Assembly: GCF_001700965.1 (NCBI RefSeq)
Contig: NZ_CP016756.1
Location: forward strand, 434,001 to 498,000
Origin: Stenotrophomonas nitritireducens
GTDB taxonomy: Bacteria; Pseudomonadota; Gammaproteobacteria; Xanthomonadales; Xanthomonadaceae
DNA length: 64,000 nt
Reading direction: 5' to 3'
In this document: positions 48,071-56,020 of the stretch, piece by piece
Numbering within the stretch: position 1 is the first letter of the stretch
How the letters are laid out: each line of letters begins with the position of its first letter
The notes under the pieces: generated by a model
Databases searched by the model: none
What the model was told of the DNA's origin: nothing
Seen by the model: only the letters and a program-made list of their open reading frames with translations
Made by a program: the position numbers and the translations under genes

Positions 48071-48762
48071 GCCTGTCCGGTCCGCAGCCCACCCTGCTCT
48101 CGGCCGCACGTGCCTTGCTGGCGCGCGACCTGAAACTGCTGTGGCGCCGCCGTGGCGACGCCGCGCAGCCAATCCTGTTCGCGGTGCTGGTGGTGGCGCT
48201 GTTCGCACTGGCGCTGGGCGGTGAGCCCAGGTTGCTGCAGAGCGTGGCCTCGGCCGTGCTTTGGCTGGCGATCCTGCTGGCCGGCCTGCTGTCGCTGGAC
48301 ACCCTGTTCCGCAGCGATGCCGAGGATGGTTCGCTGGAACAATGGCTGCTGTCACCGGTGCCGCTGGCCTGGCTGGTGGCGGTGCGGGTGTTCTCGCACT
48401 GGCTGACCACCGCCTTCCCGCTGGTGCTGGTCAGCCCGTTGCTGGCCGAACTGATGCATCTGCCGCGTGCACAGCTGCCGGTCCTGGTCACCGCATTGGC
48501 ATTGGGCACGCCCCTGCTGAGCCTGCTCGGCGCGGTGGTTGCCGCCTTGACCGTGGGCATGCGCCGGGCCGGCATCCTGCTGGCATTGCTGGTGCTGCCG
48601 CTGTACGTGCCGGTGCTGGTATTCGGCGCCGGCGCGGTGGCGGCGGCGGCGCAGGGCTTCGATGCCAGCGGCGCCCTGTTGATGCTGGCAGCCGGGCTGC
48701 TGGTCAGCGCGGTGCTTGCGCCTTTGACGGCGGCGGCGGCAATCCGCATCGCCAACTCCTGA
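48067..48762 (+). CDS. ccmB: Haem exporter permease CcmB
   Basis: Inner-membrane subunit of the CcmABCD complex, 231 residues with six helices. The family start [20 protein letters not shown] and the [20 protein letters not shown] motif are clear, as is the P-rich [11 protein letters not shown] segment. In most gammaproteobacteria ccmC follows directly. Here a regulator and four electron-transfer genes intervene and ccmC starts 5.9 kb further on. Confidence 0.96.
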   Translation: MSLSGPQPTLLSAARALLARDLKLLWRRRGDAAQPILFAVLVVALFALALGGEPRLLQSVASAVLWLAILLAGLLSLDTLFRSDAEDGSLEQWLLSPVPLAWLVAVRVFSHWLTTAFPLVLVSPLLAELMHLPRAQLPVLVTALALGTPLLSLLGAVVAALTVGMRRAGILLALLVLPLYVPVLVFGAGAVAAAAQGFDASGALLMLAAGLLVSAVLAPLTAAAAIRIANS

Positions 48763-48814
48763 GGGCCAAAACAGCGCTATTCTTAAGATTGACTTCACAA
48801 AGCAAACCTAGCCC

Positions 48815-49495
48815 ATGGCTGAGCGGCCCCACACCGAAGTCCCGAGCGTAGCCAAGCCCACCTTGCCGCCCCGCCCCGTGGTCGAACTGCAGCGGCGCGG
48901 CGAACTGCGGGTTGAGAAATTCCTCGCCGCTGCCACTGACGTCTTCAACGAAAAGGGCTACCAGGCTGCGCGCCTGGCCGACATCGTCAAGCGTGCCGGC
49001 GGCTCGATGGCCACGCTGTACCGTGCCTTCGGCGACAAGGAAGGGCTGATCCACGCCTTGATGGAGCAGAGCATCAATGACTTCGGGCGCAGCTTGGATA
49101 CCCTGCTGCAATCGCCGTTGCCGCCCGCCCAAGCACTGGAAGAAGCCGCCGTGCAGATGGCAGAGGAAATCCTCTCGCCGACTCGACTTGCGTGTCACCG
49201 GGTGGTCATTGCCGAGGGCATGAACCAGCCCGGCCTGCGCGACTGGTTCCAGGCGCACGGTGTAGCGCCAATGGAAATCCTGCTCAGCCACTACTTCACC
49301 CGCGAAACCGCTGCCGGCCGCATGCACATCGAAGACCCCGACCAAGCCGCGCATTTTTTCTACATGGTGGTGATCGGCGGCTTGATCCTGCGCTCGGTCA
49401 ACGGCCGCATCGACAGCAGCGATCTGCCGCGCGCGCAGCAACAGGCACGCGCAGCCGTGCGCCTGTTCATGGCCGGCGCCCTGCCGCGAAGCTGA
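48815..49495 (+). CDS. TetR-family transcriptional regulator
   Basis: A 226-residue regulator whose HTH reads ARLADIVKRAGGSMATLYRAF, followed by GDKEGLIHALMEQS. The C-terminal ligand domain resembles AefR-like TetR proteins (LACHRVVIAEGMNQPGLRDW). A basic, Pro-rich extension of about 28 residues precedes the fold. It lies 52 bases after ccmB and 130 bases before the decaheme gene in the same direction, so it is the obvious candidate to control the electron-conduit genes. A palindrome upstream of that gene could be its operator. Confidence 0.92.
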   Translation: MAERPHTEVPSVAKPTLPPRPVVELQRRGELRVEKFLAAATDVFNEKGYQAARLADIVKRAGGSMATLYRAFGDKEGLIHALMEQSINDFGRSLDTLLQSPLPPAQALEEAAVQMAEEILSPTRLACHRVVIAEGMNQPGLRDWFQAHGVAPMEILLSHYFTRETAAGRMHIEDPDQAAHFFYMVVIGGLILRSVNGRIDSSDLPRAQQQARAAVRLFMAGALPRS

Positions 49496-49551
49496 ACGGC
49501 AGCTTGCTGCAGCGCAGCTTGAACTGTACCCGGGCTCCTCACAGAATCGTG

Positions 49552-49569
49552 ACGTAATCGACATTACGT
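49552..49569. promoter_or_regulatory. Palindromic operator candidate upstream of the decaheme gene
   Basis: ACGTAAT-CGAC-ATTACGT, a perfect 18-base inverted repeat, 57 bases before the decaheme start. Size and symmetry suit a TetR dimer. Confidence 0.5.
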
Positions 49570-49625
49570 TCTGATTGCCCAGTTGTCTCCCACCCATCGG
49601 CAGGGACAACACAAAGGAGGGGATC

Positions 49626-50669
49626 GTGCGGTTCTATCTCGCAGTGCTGGCACTGGTCGCAACCGCTGTTCTGGTCTCCGTCGCCTGGCTGGCCCCGGTA
49701 AAAGCCGATGCCAGCGGGCAGGCGGTCAAACTTCCCGAAACCCACTTCGCTTCCACCCAGTCCGGGCACGGATTCGACGCCCCGCCTGGCTTCGCCGATG
49801 CCGTCCCCGCGCGCAACAAGGCCCACCCGCAGGCCAAGGCCGTCGGCCAGCAGGTCTGCACGGCCTGCCACAGCAAGGAAAACGACAACTTCGCACATAC
49901 CGCACACGCCGCCGGCATGCAGGTTGCGTTGGCGGCCAATCCCAATACCGCCACCTGCGAGGCCTGCCACGGGCCGGGTTCCGTACACGCCGCCAACCCG
50001 ACCCAGAAGGGTTCGATCATTGCCTATACCCACGATGGCGGCACGCCGGTGGCAAACCAGACCGAGAGCTGCCTGGGCTGCCATTCCGGCGGCCCACGCG
50101 ATGCCTGGCTGGGCTCGGTGCACCAGCGCAATGATCTGTCGTGCAGCGACTGCCACAACCCGATGGTCAAGTTTTCCGCCGAAGGCCTGACCGCCAAACA
50201 GTCGGTCAGCGAAACCTGCGCCACCTGCCACAAGGACATCCGCCAGCAGTTCAACCGGCGTTCGCACATGCCGCTGCCAGAGGGCGCCATCAGCTGTGTG
50301 GATTGCCACAACCCGCATGGCACGCTCAACCCCACCCTGCTCAAGACCGATACGGTCAACGAGACCTGCTACCAGTGCCACGCCGAAAAACGCGGCCCAT
50401 TCCTGTTCGAGCATGCGCCGGTGCGCGAGAGCTGCCTGAACTGCCATCAGGTACACGGCTCCAACCAGCATGCCCTGCTGGTGGCGCCGATCCCGATGCT
50501 GTGCCAGCAATGCCACTCTCATACCCGCCACCCCAACGACCTGCAGACCGAGTCCTCGCTCGGCAACGGACTGACCGCTGATGAACGCCTGATGGGACGC
50601 GGCTGCATCACCTGCCACGCCCAGGTACACGGCTCCAACCATCCTTCCGGCCCACGTCTGCACAAGTAA
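49626..50669 (+). CDS. Decaheme c-type cytochrome (MtrA/PioA/DmsE family)
   Basis: Periplasmic electron wire expected to sit inside an outer-membrane porin. The 347 residues have an N-terminal signal (MRFYLAVLALVATAVLVSVA) and exactly ten CXXCH haem sites between about residues 78 and 331: CTACH, CEACH, CLGCH, CSDCH, CATCH, CVDCH, CYQCH, CLNCH, CQQCH, CITCH. Spacing and the HGTLNP/HQVHGSN segments match the DmsE/MtrA family. The start is a GTG at 49626 behind a very strong AAAGGAGGGG site. The MtrB/PioB-type gene follows 12 bases later. Maturation needs the surrounding Ccm system. Confidence 0.94.
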   Translation: MRFYLAVLALVATAVLVSVAWLAPVKADASGQAVKLPETHFASTQSGHGFDAPPGFADAVPARNKAHPQAKAVGQQVCTACHSKENDNFAHTAHAAGMQVALAANPNTATCEACHGPGSVHAANPTQKGSIIAYTHDGGTPVANQTESCLGCHSGGPRDAWLGSVHQRNDLSCSDCHNPMVKFSAEGLTAKQSVSETCATCHKDIRQQFNRRSHMPLPEGAISCVDCHNPHGTLNPTLLKTDTVNETCYQCHAEKRGPFLFEHAPVRESCLNCHQVHGSNQHALLVAPIPMLCQQCHSHTRHPNDLQTESSLGNGLTADERLMGRGCITCHAQVHGSNHPSGPRLHK

Positions 50670-50681
50670 AGGGAGAACGGC

Positions 50682-53213
50682 ATGTGCACACGGAATCGTT
50701 CTAGTAACTGCCGCTGCTCATTGTTGTCCCTGACTTTGATTGCCGGCCTTGCACAGGCCCAGGACAGCGGTGGCGGCGTCGACCTGCAGTTCGGCAACTG
50801 GCTGGACCCCAGCGGCCGCATCGGTTGGGATGGCTGTGATCCGGAGGGCAACAGCTGGCTGAGTGCCGAACCCAAGCGCACGCCCACCGGCTTTCTGTAT
50901 GGATGTGCGCCACAGCTGGCCGCTGCCAAACCCGTTGGCGACAACGGCTGGACCTGGTCGGGCAATGTCGCGCTTGGCTACCTGCACCTCAGTGGCGATG
51001 AGCGCAATACCAACTGGCGCCGCTTCCGCGATGCCGACGACGGCGTCGTCCTGCAGGCGAACTTCAGCCTGGCACGCGCCGAGGATGGGCGCTACGTGGA
51101 CGTGCGCATGAGCCACCTGGACCGCGACAACCAGTACCTGCGCGCGGTGTTCGGGCAGGCGGGCCGCTACAAGGTGCAGGCGTTCGCACGCAGCACGCCG
51201 AATGTGCTCAGCGGCAACGCACGTTCAATCTGGGATGGCGTGGGCAGCGCGCACCTGACCCTCAAACCCGGGCTCAGCGCAGCCGGAAGCAGCGCCGCGC
51301 AGGTGGCGGCAATTTCCGCAGTGCAGCCGCTCAGCACTTTGAGCGTGGTGCGCGACAAGGTGGGTGTGAGCATCAACTACCTGCTCAACCCGCGCTGGAC
51401 CGGCTATGCCAGCCTCAGCCACGAAGAACGCAGCGGCGCGCGTCCCTTCGGCGGGCCGTTCTTCTTCAACTATCCGTTCCCGGCCAACGGCGGCGTCTAT
51501 GAGATCCCCCGCCCCATCGATGACAGCACGCTCAACTTCATGGGCGGCATGCGCTTCGTCGGCAATGTCTGGCGTAGCGATTTCAACTACACCGGCTCGT
51601 TCTTCCGCAACGCGCACAGTTCCTATGACTACCAGGTGCCGTACGGTCTGTATTCGGTGGCCGGCGCCTATACGCCGCCGCTGACCCAGGGCTCGTTCGC
51701 CTATGAACCGGAGAACGACTACCACCGCCTCGGTGCCACCTTTGGCCGCAGGCTTCCGGCCTGGAATGGCGATTTCTCGGTGAACCTGGCACTGACCACC
51801 ATGCGCCAGAACGACAAGCTGCTGGCACCAATGGACTGCCAAGGCCAGTTCGGGCAGGCGCTGGCACCGCCCTTCATGTACGACTGTGCCAACTGGAACA
51901 CCACCGATGCACTGTCGCGCAAGCGCGCCGGCCTGGCCATCAACAACCAGAAGGTGGATGCACGGCTGGTGCTGATGCCCAATGACGATGTCACCTGGCG
52001 CAATACCGCACGCTATCTGCGCGAGGACTACAGCGGCAGCTACTGGGCCTACAACCCGCTCACCGACCAGTACGGCTACATCGCCGAGAACGGCGCGCAG
52101 GGCAGCGTGGTGCCTGGCGAAATGGGGGTCTGGGATCGCGGCCCGAACGCCTCGGTGCTCACCCGCATCCGCAACCTGCCGCTGGACAAGGAAACGCGCG
52201 AGGTCTCGACCGGCGCCGACTTCCGCAGCAGCAACAAGAACACCTTGTCGGCCAGCTATACCTATACTGCGATCGAACGCGCCCACCGCGAGGTCGCCAC
52301 CACCCACGACAACCTGCTCAAGTTCGGCTGGAACAACCGCGCCCTGGAGTGGCTGACCTTCCGAGCCAATTATTCCTACCTCGACCGCAGCGGCAGCAGG
52401 TATTACTACGACCCCTACGAGTTCACCTTCTCCAGTTCCCTGCCCGGATTTGTCGAGCCCGCGGGTGGGCTGAGCCCGCATACGGTATCCAACCTGCGCA
52501 AATACGACATCGCCTCGCGCACGCAGCAGAAGCTGGACCTGATGGCCACCTTCATCCTGCCGCATGACATGACCGTCTACACCTCGGTGCGTGGCGACCG
52601 CAACCGCTATGACGCGCAGATTGGCCGGCAACGTTTTGACACCTATGCCGGCAGCGTGCAGTGGGAGTGGCAGCCCAACCCCAACACCACTGCCAGCGCC
52701 TGGTATGGGCTGGACCGCTCCACCCTGGTATTTGCCAACGTCAACGACGCCACCGGCTCGGACCCGGCACTGGGCGGCCCGACCTATCCGGACGCCAATC
52801 GCTGGTGGATGGACGATGCACAGCGCAACCACTACGCCGGTTTGAACTTCACCCGCCGGCTGGGCCGCGCCACCCTGGACCTTGCCTGGAACTGGACCTA
52901 TTCGCGCGGCACGACCAGCTACCGGATGAACTCGCCCGGCGCCCTGACCACGCCGGCCAATGCAGCACTGGCCAGCGGCAGCTATCCGGTGATGGTGTAC
53001 CGGGTCAACTCGGTGACTGCCGGCCTGTCGCTGCCGCTGAACAAGCGCATGCGCCTGCGGCTGTTTGATACCTATGAGCGCGGCAATCTGTCGGACTGGC
53101 ATTACTTCGGCTTCGAGGACACCCTGGTCTATGACCATCGGGTGTATACCGATGGCGGCCCGTCCAGCTACAACGTCAATCTGGTCGGCATGCTGTTCGA
53201 GGTGGCCCTATGA
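50682..53213 (+). CDS. MtrB/PioB-family decaheme-associated outer-membrane porin
   Basis: An 843-residue beta-barrel predicted to sheath the decaheme cytochrome. The signal region MCTRNRSSNCRCSLLSLTLI precedes VDLQFGNWLDPSGRIGWDGC. Long alternating amphipathic strands follow, with family segments such as NYLLNPRWTGYASLSHEERS, RFVGNVWRSDFNYTGSFF and AWNWTYSRGTTSYRMN, and a C-terminal strand SYNVNLVGMLFEVAL. The length is close to PioB (longer than Shewanella MtrB). The N-terminal CXXC found in MtrB of metal reducers is absent from the mature part. ATG 50682 has AAGGGAGAA upstream. It overlaps the c4-like gene by four bases. Confidence 0.92.
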   Translation: MCTRNRSSNCRCSLLSLTLIAGLAQAQDSGGGVDLQFGNWLDPSGRIGWDGCDPEGNSWLSAEPKRTPTGFLYGCAPQLAAAKPVGDNGWTWSGNVALGYLHLSGDERNTNWRRFRDADDGVVLQANFSLARAEDGRYVDVRMSHLDRDNQYLRAVFGQAGRYKVQAFARSTPNVLSGNARSIWDGVGSAHLTLKPGLSAAGSSAAQVAAISAVQPLSTLSVVRDKVGVSINYLLNPRWTGYASLSHEERSGARPFGGPFFFNYPFPANGGVYEIPRPIDDSTLNFMGGMRFVGNVWRSDFNYTGSFFRNAHSSYDYQVPYGLYSVAGAYTPPLTQGSFAYEPENDYHRLGATFGRRLPAWNGDFSVNLALTTMRQNDKLLAPMDCQGQFGQALAPPFMYDCANWNTTDALSRKRAGLAINNQKVDARLVLMPNDDVTWRNTARYLREDYSGSYWAYNPLTDQYGYIAENGAQGSVVPGEMGVWDRGPNASVLTRIRNLPLDKETREVSTGADFRSSNKNTLSASYTYTAIERAHREVATTHDNLLKFGWNNRALEWLTFRANYSYLDRSGSRYYYDPYEFTFSSSLPGFVEPAGGLSPHTVSNLRKYDIASRTQQKLDLMATFILPHDMTVYTSVRGDRNRYDAQIGRQRFDTYAGSVQWEWQPNPNTTASAWYGLDRSTLVFANVNDATGSDPALGGPTYPDANRWWMDDAQRNHYAGLNFTRRLGRATLDLAWNWTYSRGTTSYRMNSPGALTTPANAALASGSYPVMVYRVNSVTAGLSLPLNKRMRLRLFDTYERGNLSDWHYFGFEDTLVYDHRVYTDGGPSSYNVNLVGMLFEVAL

Positions 53214-53968
53214 AGGCGCTCTGGTTGATCGCCGCGCTCGCGGCCAGCCCACAAGCCGATCCGCCGGCAAGTACCGACGCGCCTGCGGCCACGCTTTCCG
53301 CCGAAAGCGCCACAACGCCACAGCCTCCGCCTCGCTACGACCTGCGCAGCGCATACGCCGCAAACGGTGACGCGGCGGCCGGCAAGGGCAAATCCGAGGT
53401 CTGCGCGGCCTGCCATGGCGGCGACGGCATCGCCATCACCCCGGCCTTTCCGAATCTTGCCGGGCAGAAAGCCGCCTATCTGTACTGGGCGCTGCATGCC
53501 TACAAGAGCGGGCGCATGCCCGAGTCACCGATGACCGCGATGGCCGCGCCGCTGGAAGAACAGGACATCCGCGACCTGTCGGCCTACTACGCCGGGCTGC
53601 CGGTGCCGGCACCTGCCGCCGATGCGCCACCCATCGACCTCGACCCGGCCCTGCTCAGCCAGGGCCAGGCCATCTACATGGGCGGTGACACCCCCAAGGG
53701 CATTCCGCCCTGCCAGGGCTGTCACGGCGTCGACGGCCGCGGCAACCCGCAGGCCGGTTTTGTCGACCGTAGCGGGCGCATGCCGTATGCCGCCTACCCG
53801 GCCCTGCGAGGGCAACAGAACGACTACCTGCAGACCCGCCTGCAGCAGTTCCATGATGATGCGGTCGACGCCTCCAGCAACAGCCGGGTCATGCACGGCA
53901 TCGGCCAGCGGCTGGACGCGGACAGCATCAAGGCGGTATCCACCTGGCTTTCATCGCTCAAGCAATAG
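53210..53968 (+). CDS. Diheme cytochrome c4-like protein
   Basis: Periplasmic two-domain class I cytochrome c of 252 residues. A short signal (MKALWLIAALAASPQA) and a Pro/Thr-rich linker of about 35 residues lead to two haem domains with CAACH (about residue 65) and CQGCH (about 168). Met ligands are likely in ESPMTAMAAPL and SNSRVMHGIG. In other systems cytochrome c4 shuttles electrons to cbb3-type oxidase. It is translationally coupled to the porin gene, implying that it receives or supplies electrons of the conduit. Confidence 0.9.
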   Translation: MKALWLIAALAASPQADPPASTDAPAATLSAESATTPQPPPRYDLRSAYAANGDAAAGKGKSEVCAACHGGDGIAITPAFPNLAGQKAAYLYWALHAYKSGRMPESPMTAMAAPLEEQDIRDLSAYYAGLPVPAPAADAPPIDLDPALLSQGQAIYMGGDTPKGIPPCQGCHGVDGRGNPQAGFVDRSGRMPYAAYPALRGQQNDYLQTRLQQFHDDAVDASSNSRVMHGIGQRLDADSIKAVSTWLSSLKQ

Positions 53969-54041
53969 AACCAACCCCACCCGCCACCGCGCGGCGTGTT
54001 CCCGCTGCCCTGTTCAAGAAGTCACCGATAAGGAGTTACCC

Positions 54042-54494
54042 ATGAAGTCCCGTATTTTCCTTGCCCTGCTGCTGATCGGCGGCGCATCTGCCGCGCACGC
54101 CTCCGATACCTGTTCGGTCAGCCTGGAAGGCAACGATGCGATGAAGTTCAATGCCACCAACATCGACGTGCCCAAGAGCTGCACGAACTTCACCATCAAT
54201 CTGAAGCACGCCGGCAAGATGGCCAAGAACGTCATGGGCCACAACGTGGTGGTGGCCAAAACCACGGACATGGCAGGCATCGATAGCGACGGCATGAAGG
54301 CCGGGCTGGCGGCGGACTACATCAAGGCCGGCGACACCCGCGTCATCGCCCACAGCAAGGTGGTCGGTGGCGGCGAATCCACCTCCGTCTCGATCCCGGT
54401 CGCCCGCCTCACCGCTGCAGCCGCCCCGCTGTCGTTCTTCTGCAGCTTCCCCGGCCACGCGACGATGATGAAGGGCACGGTGACCCTCAAGTAA
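54042..54494 (+). CDS. azu: Azurin
   Basis: Periplasmic type I copper protein of 150 residues including signal MKSRIFLALLLIGGASAAHA. All azurin features are present: the disulfide Cys pair (SDTCSV, PKSCTNF), GHNVVV with the first Cu His, and the Cu loop FFCSFPGHATMMKG giving Cys, His and axial Met, ending GTVTLK. ATG 54042 follows AAGGAG. It is the last gene of the electron-transfer block and a likely soluble partner of the c4-like protein; ccmC follows after 139 bases. Confidence 0.97.
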   Translation: MKSRIFLALLLIGGASAAHASDTCSVSLEGNDAMKFNATNIDVPKSCTNFTINLKHAGKMAKNVMGHNVVVAKTTDMAGIDSDGMKAGLAADYIKAGDTRVIAHSKVVGGGESTSVSIPVARLTAAAAPLSFFCSFPGHATMMKGTVTLK

Positions 54495-54633
54495 GCCAAC
54501 CCGCCCCGCCGATATCCGGAATTGGGGTATCTTGCGCTAGTCTGAAAACAGCAACGGTGGTGCAGCCCGCACCGCCCAGCCGGTCGGGCCGCAGATCGCG
54601 GCCCGGCCATCGTCTTCCTCAGCGAGCGAGCGG

Positions 54634-55386
54634 ATGTTCAAAGGTTTAGCAGGTTGGTTTCACAAGCTGGGCTCCCCGCCTTACTTCGATACCTTCGCCG
54701 CCCGTTGGTCCACCTGGTGTTACATCGCCTCCCTGCCCCTGTTCGGCTTCGGCCTGTGGCAGGCATTGGCGGTGGTGCCGGCCGACTACCAGCAGGGCGA
54801 TAGCTTCCGCATTCTTTATATCCACGTGCCGTCGGCATGGATGAGCCTGTTCGTATTCGGGCTGATGGCCTTGTACAGCGCCATCGCGCTGATCTGGCGG
54901 ATCAAGCTGTGCGAAATCCTGGCCATGGCCTGCGCGCCCATCGGCGCCGCATTCACCCTGATCACCCTGCTCACCGGCAGCATCTGGGGCAAGCCCATGT
55001 GGGGCACCTGGTGGGACTGGGACCCGCGCCTGACCACCGAACTGATCCTGCTGTTCATGTACCTGGGGGTGATGGGCCTGTACGCCGCCATCGATGACCG
55101 CCGCGCCGCCGCGCGCGCGGCCGGCCTGTTGGCCCTCGTCGGTGTGGTGATGCTGCCCATCATCCGTTACTCGGTGGTGTGGTGGAACTCGCTGCACCAG
55201 GGCCAGACCATCCGCGTGTTCGGCGAATCCAGCATGGACAGCAGCATGATCCTGCCGCTGTGGATCATGGTGCTGGCCACCAAGTTCTGGTTCGCCGGCT
55301 CGCTGCTGGCGCGTGCGCGCGCCGACAACCTGCGCCGCGAGGTTGGCAAGGCCTGGCTGCGCGAACGGCTGGAGAAATCGGCATGA
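54634..55386 (+). CDS. ccmC: Haem exporter protein CcmC
   Basis: Inner-membrane haem-handling protein that delivers haem to CcmE. The 250 residues have six helices and the tryptophan-rich WGKPMWGTWWDWDPRLTTEL (WWD) motif, plus conserved His in YIHVPSAWMSL and WWNSLHQGQTI. It starts the second ccm run and probably has its own promoter in the 54495-54633 gap. The stop overlaps ccmD as ATGA. Confidence 0.97.
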   Translation: MFKGLAGWFHKLGSPPYFDTFAARWSTWCYIASLPLFGFGLWQALAVVPADYQQGDSFRILYIHVPSAWMSLFVFGLMALYSAIALIWRIKLCEILAMACAPIGAAFTLITLLTGSIWGKPMWGTWWDWDPRLTTELILLFMYLGVMGLYAAIDDRRAAARAAGLLALVGVVMLPIIRYSVVWWNSLHQGQTIRVFGESSMDSSMILPLWIMVLATKFWFAGSLLARARADNLRREVGKAWLRERLEKSA

Positions 55387-55556
55387 GCTATTTCAAATAT
55401 GTGGCGCTGGCCTACGCGGTGTTCTTCATTGTGCTGGCCTGGGATTTCATCGTGCCGCGCCTGCAGATCCGCCAGCAACTGCGCGAGGCCCGTGCGCGTC
55501 TCAGCCGCGCCAAGCGTGCCAGCGCTGCGGCCGTTGACGAGGAACTGAGCCGATGA
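55383..55556 (+). CDS. ccmD: Haem exporter protein CcmD
   Basis: A 57-residue single-span membrane protein: [20 protein letters not shown] followed by a positively charged helix ([17 protein letters not shown]). This is the standard CcmD layout, which stabilises the CcmABC-CcmE complex. It overlaps both ccmC and ccmE by four bases. Confidence 0.93.
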   Translation: MSYFKYVALAYAVFFIVLAWDFIVPRLQIRQQLREARARLSRAKRASAAAVDEELSR

Positions 55557-56020
55557 GCCCGACCCAACGCCGCCGCCTGCTATGGGTATTGCTGGTGGTG
55601 CTGGTGGCCGGTGCCGCCGTCGCTCTTGTCAGCACTGCCCTGCAACGCAATATCGCCTATCTGTACACCCCGGCCGAGGTCAAAGCCGGCAAGGTTACGC
55701 CCGACGCCCGTTTCCGGCTCGGCGGCATGGTGGCCAAAGGCTCGTTCAAGCGCGAACCCGGCGCCCTGCTGGCACGTTTCGAAGTCACCGATGGCGATGC
55801 GTTGCTGCCGGTAACCTACGACCGCATCCTGCCGGACCTTTTCCGCGAAGGCCAGGCCGTGGTCGCCACCGGGCGCATGGCCAACGGCGTGTTCGTTGCC
55901 GAGGATGTGCTGGCCAAGCACGACGAGACCTATATGCCCAAGGAGCTGGCCGACAAGATGGGCGTGGCGCACGACAAGCATCAGGTCCCGACCGCCACCC
56001 CAACCACGGGAACGCCCTGA
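55553..56020 (+). CDS. ccmE: Periplasmic haem chaperone CcmE
   Basis: Binds haem covalently through His and passes it to CcmF/H. The 155 residues include an N-terminal anchor ([20 protein letters not shown]), an OB-fold ([36 protein letters not shown]) and the haem-binding His in [11 protein letters not shown], with the conserved Tyr four residues later. ccmF starts directly after the stop. Confidence 0.97.
   Translation: MSPTQRRRLLWVLLVVLVAGAAVALVSTALQRNIAYLYTPAEVKAGKVTPDARFRLGGMVAKGSFKREPGALLARFEVTDGDALLPVTYDRILPDLFREGQAVVATGRMANGVFVAEDVLAKHDETYMPKELADKMGVAHDKHQVPTATPTTGTP

Noticed and set aside
49539..53138. Long minus-strand frames opposite the decaheme and porin genes
   Set aside because: The plus strand holds ten CXXCH motifs and a conserved barrel; the reverse frames show nothing recognisable.
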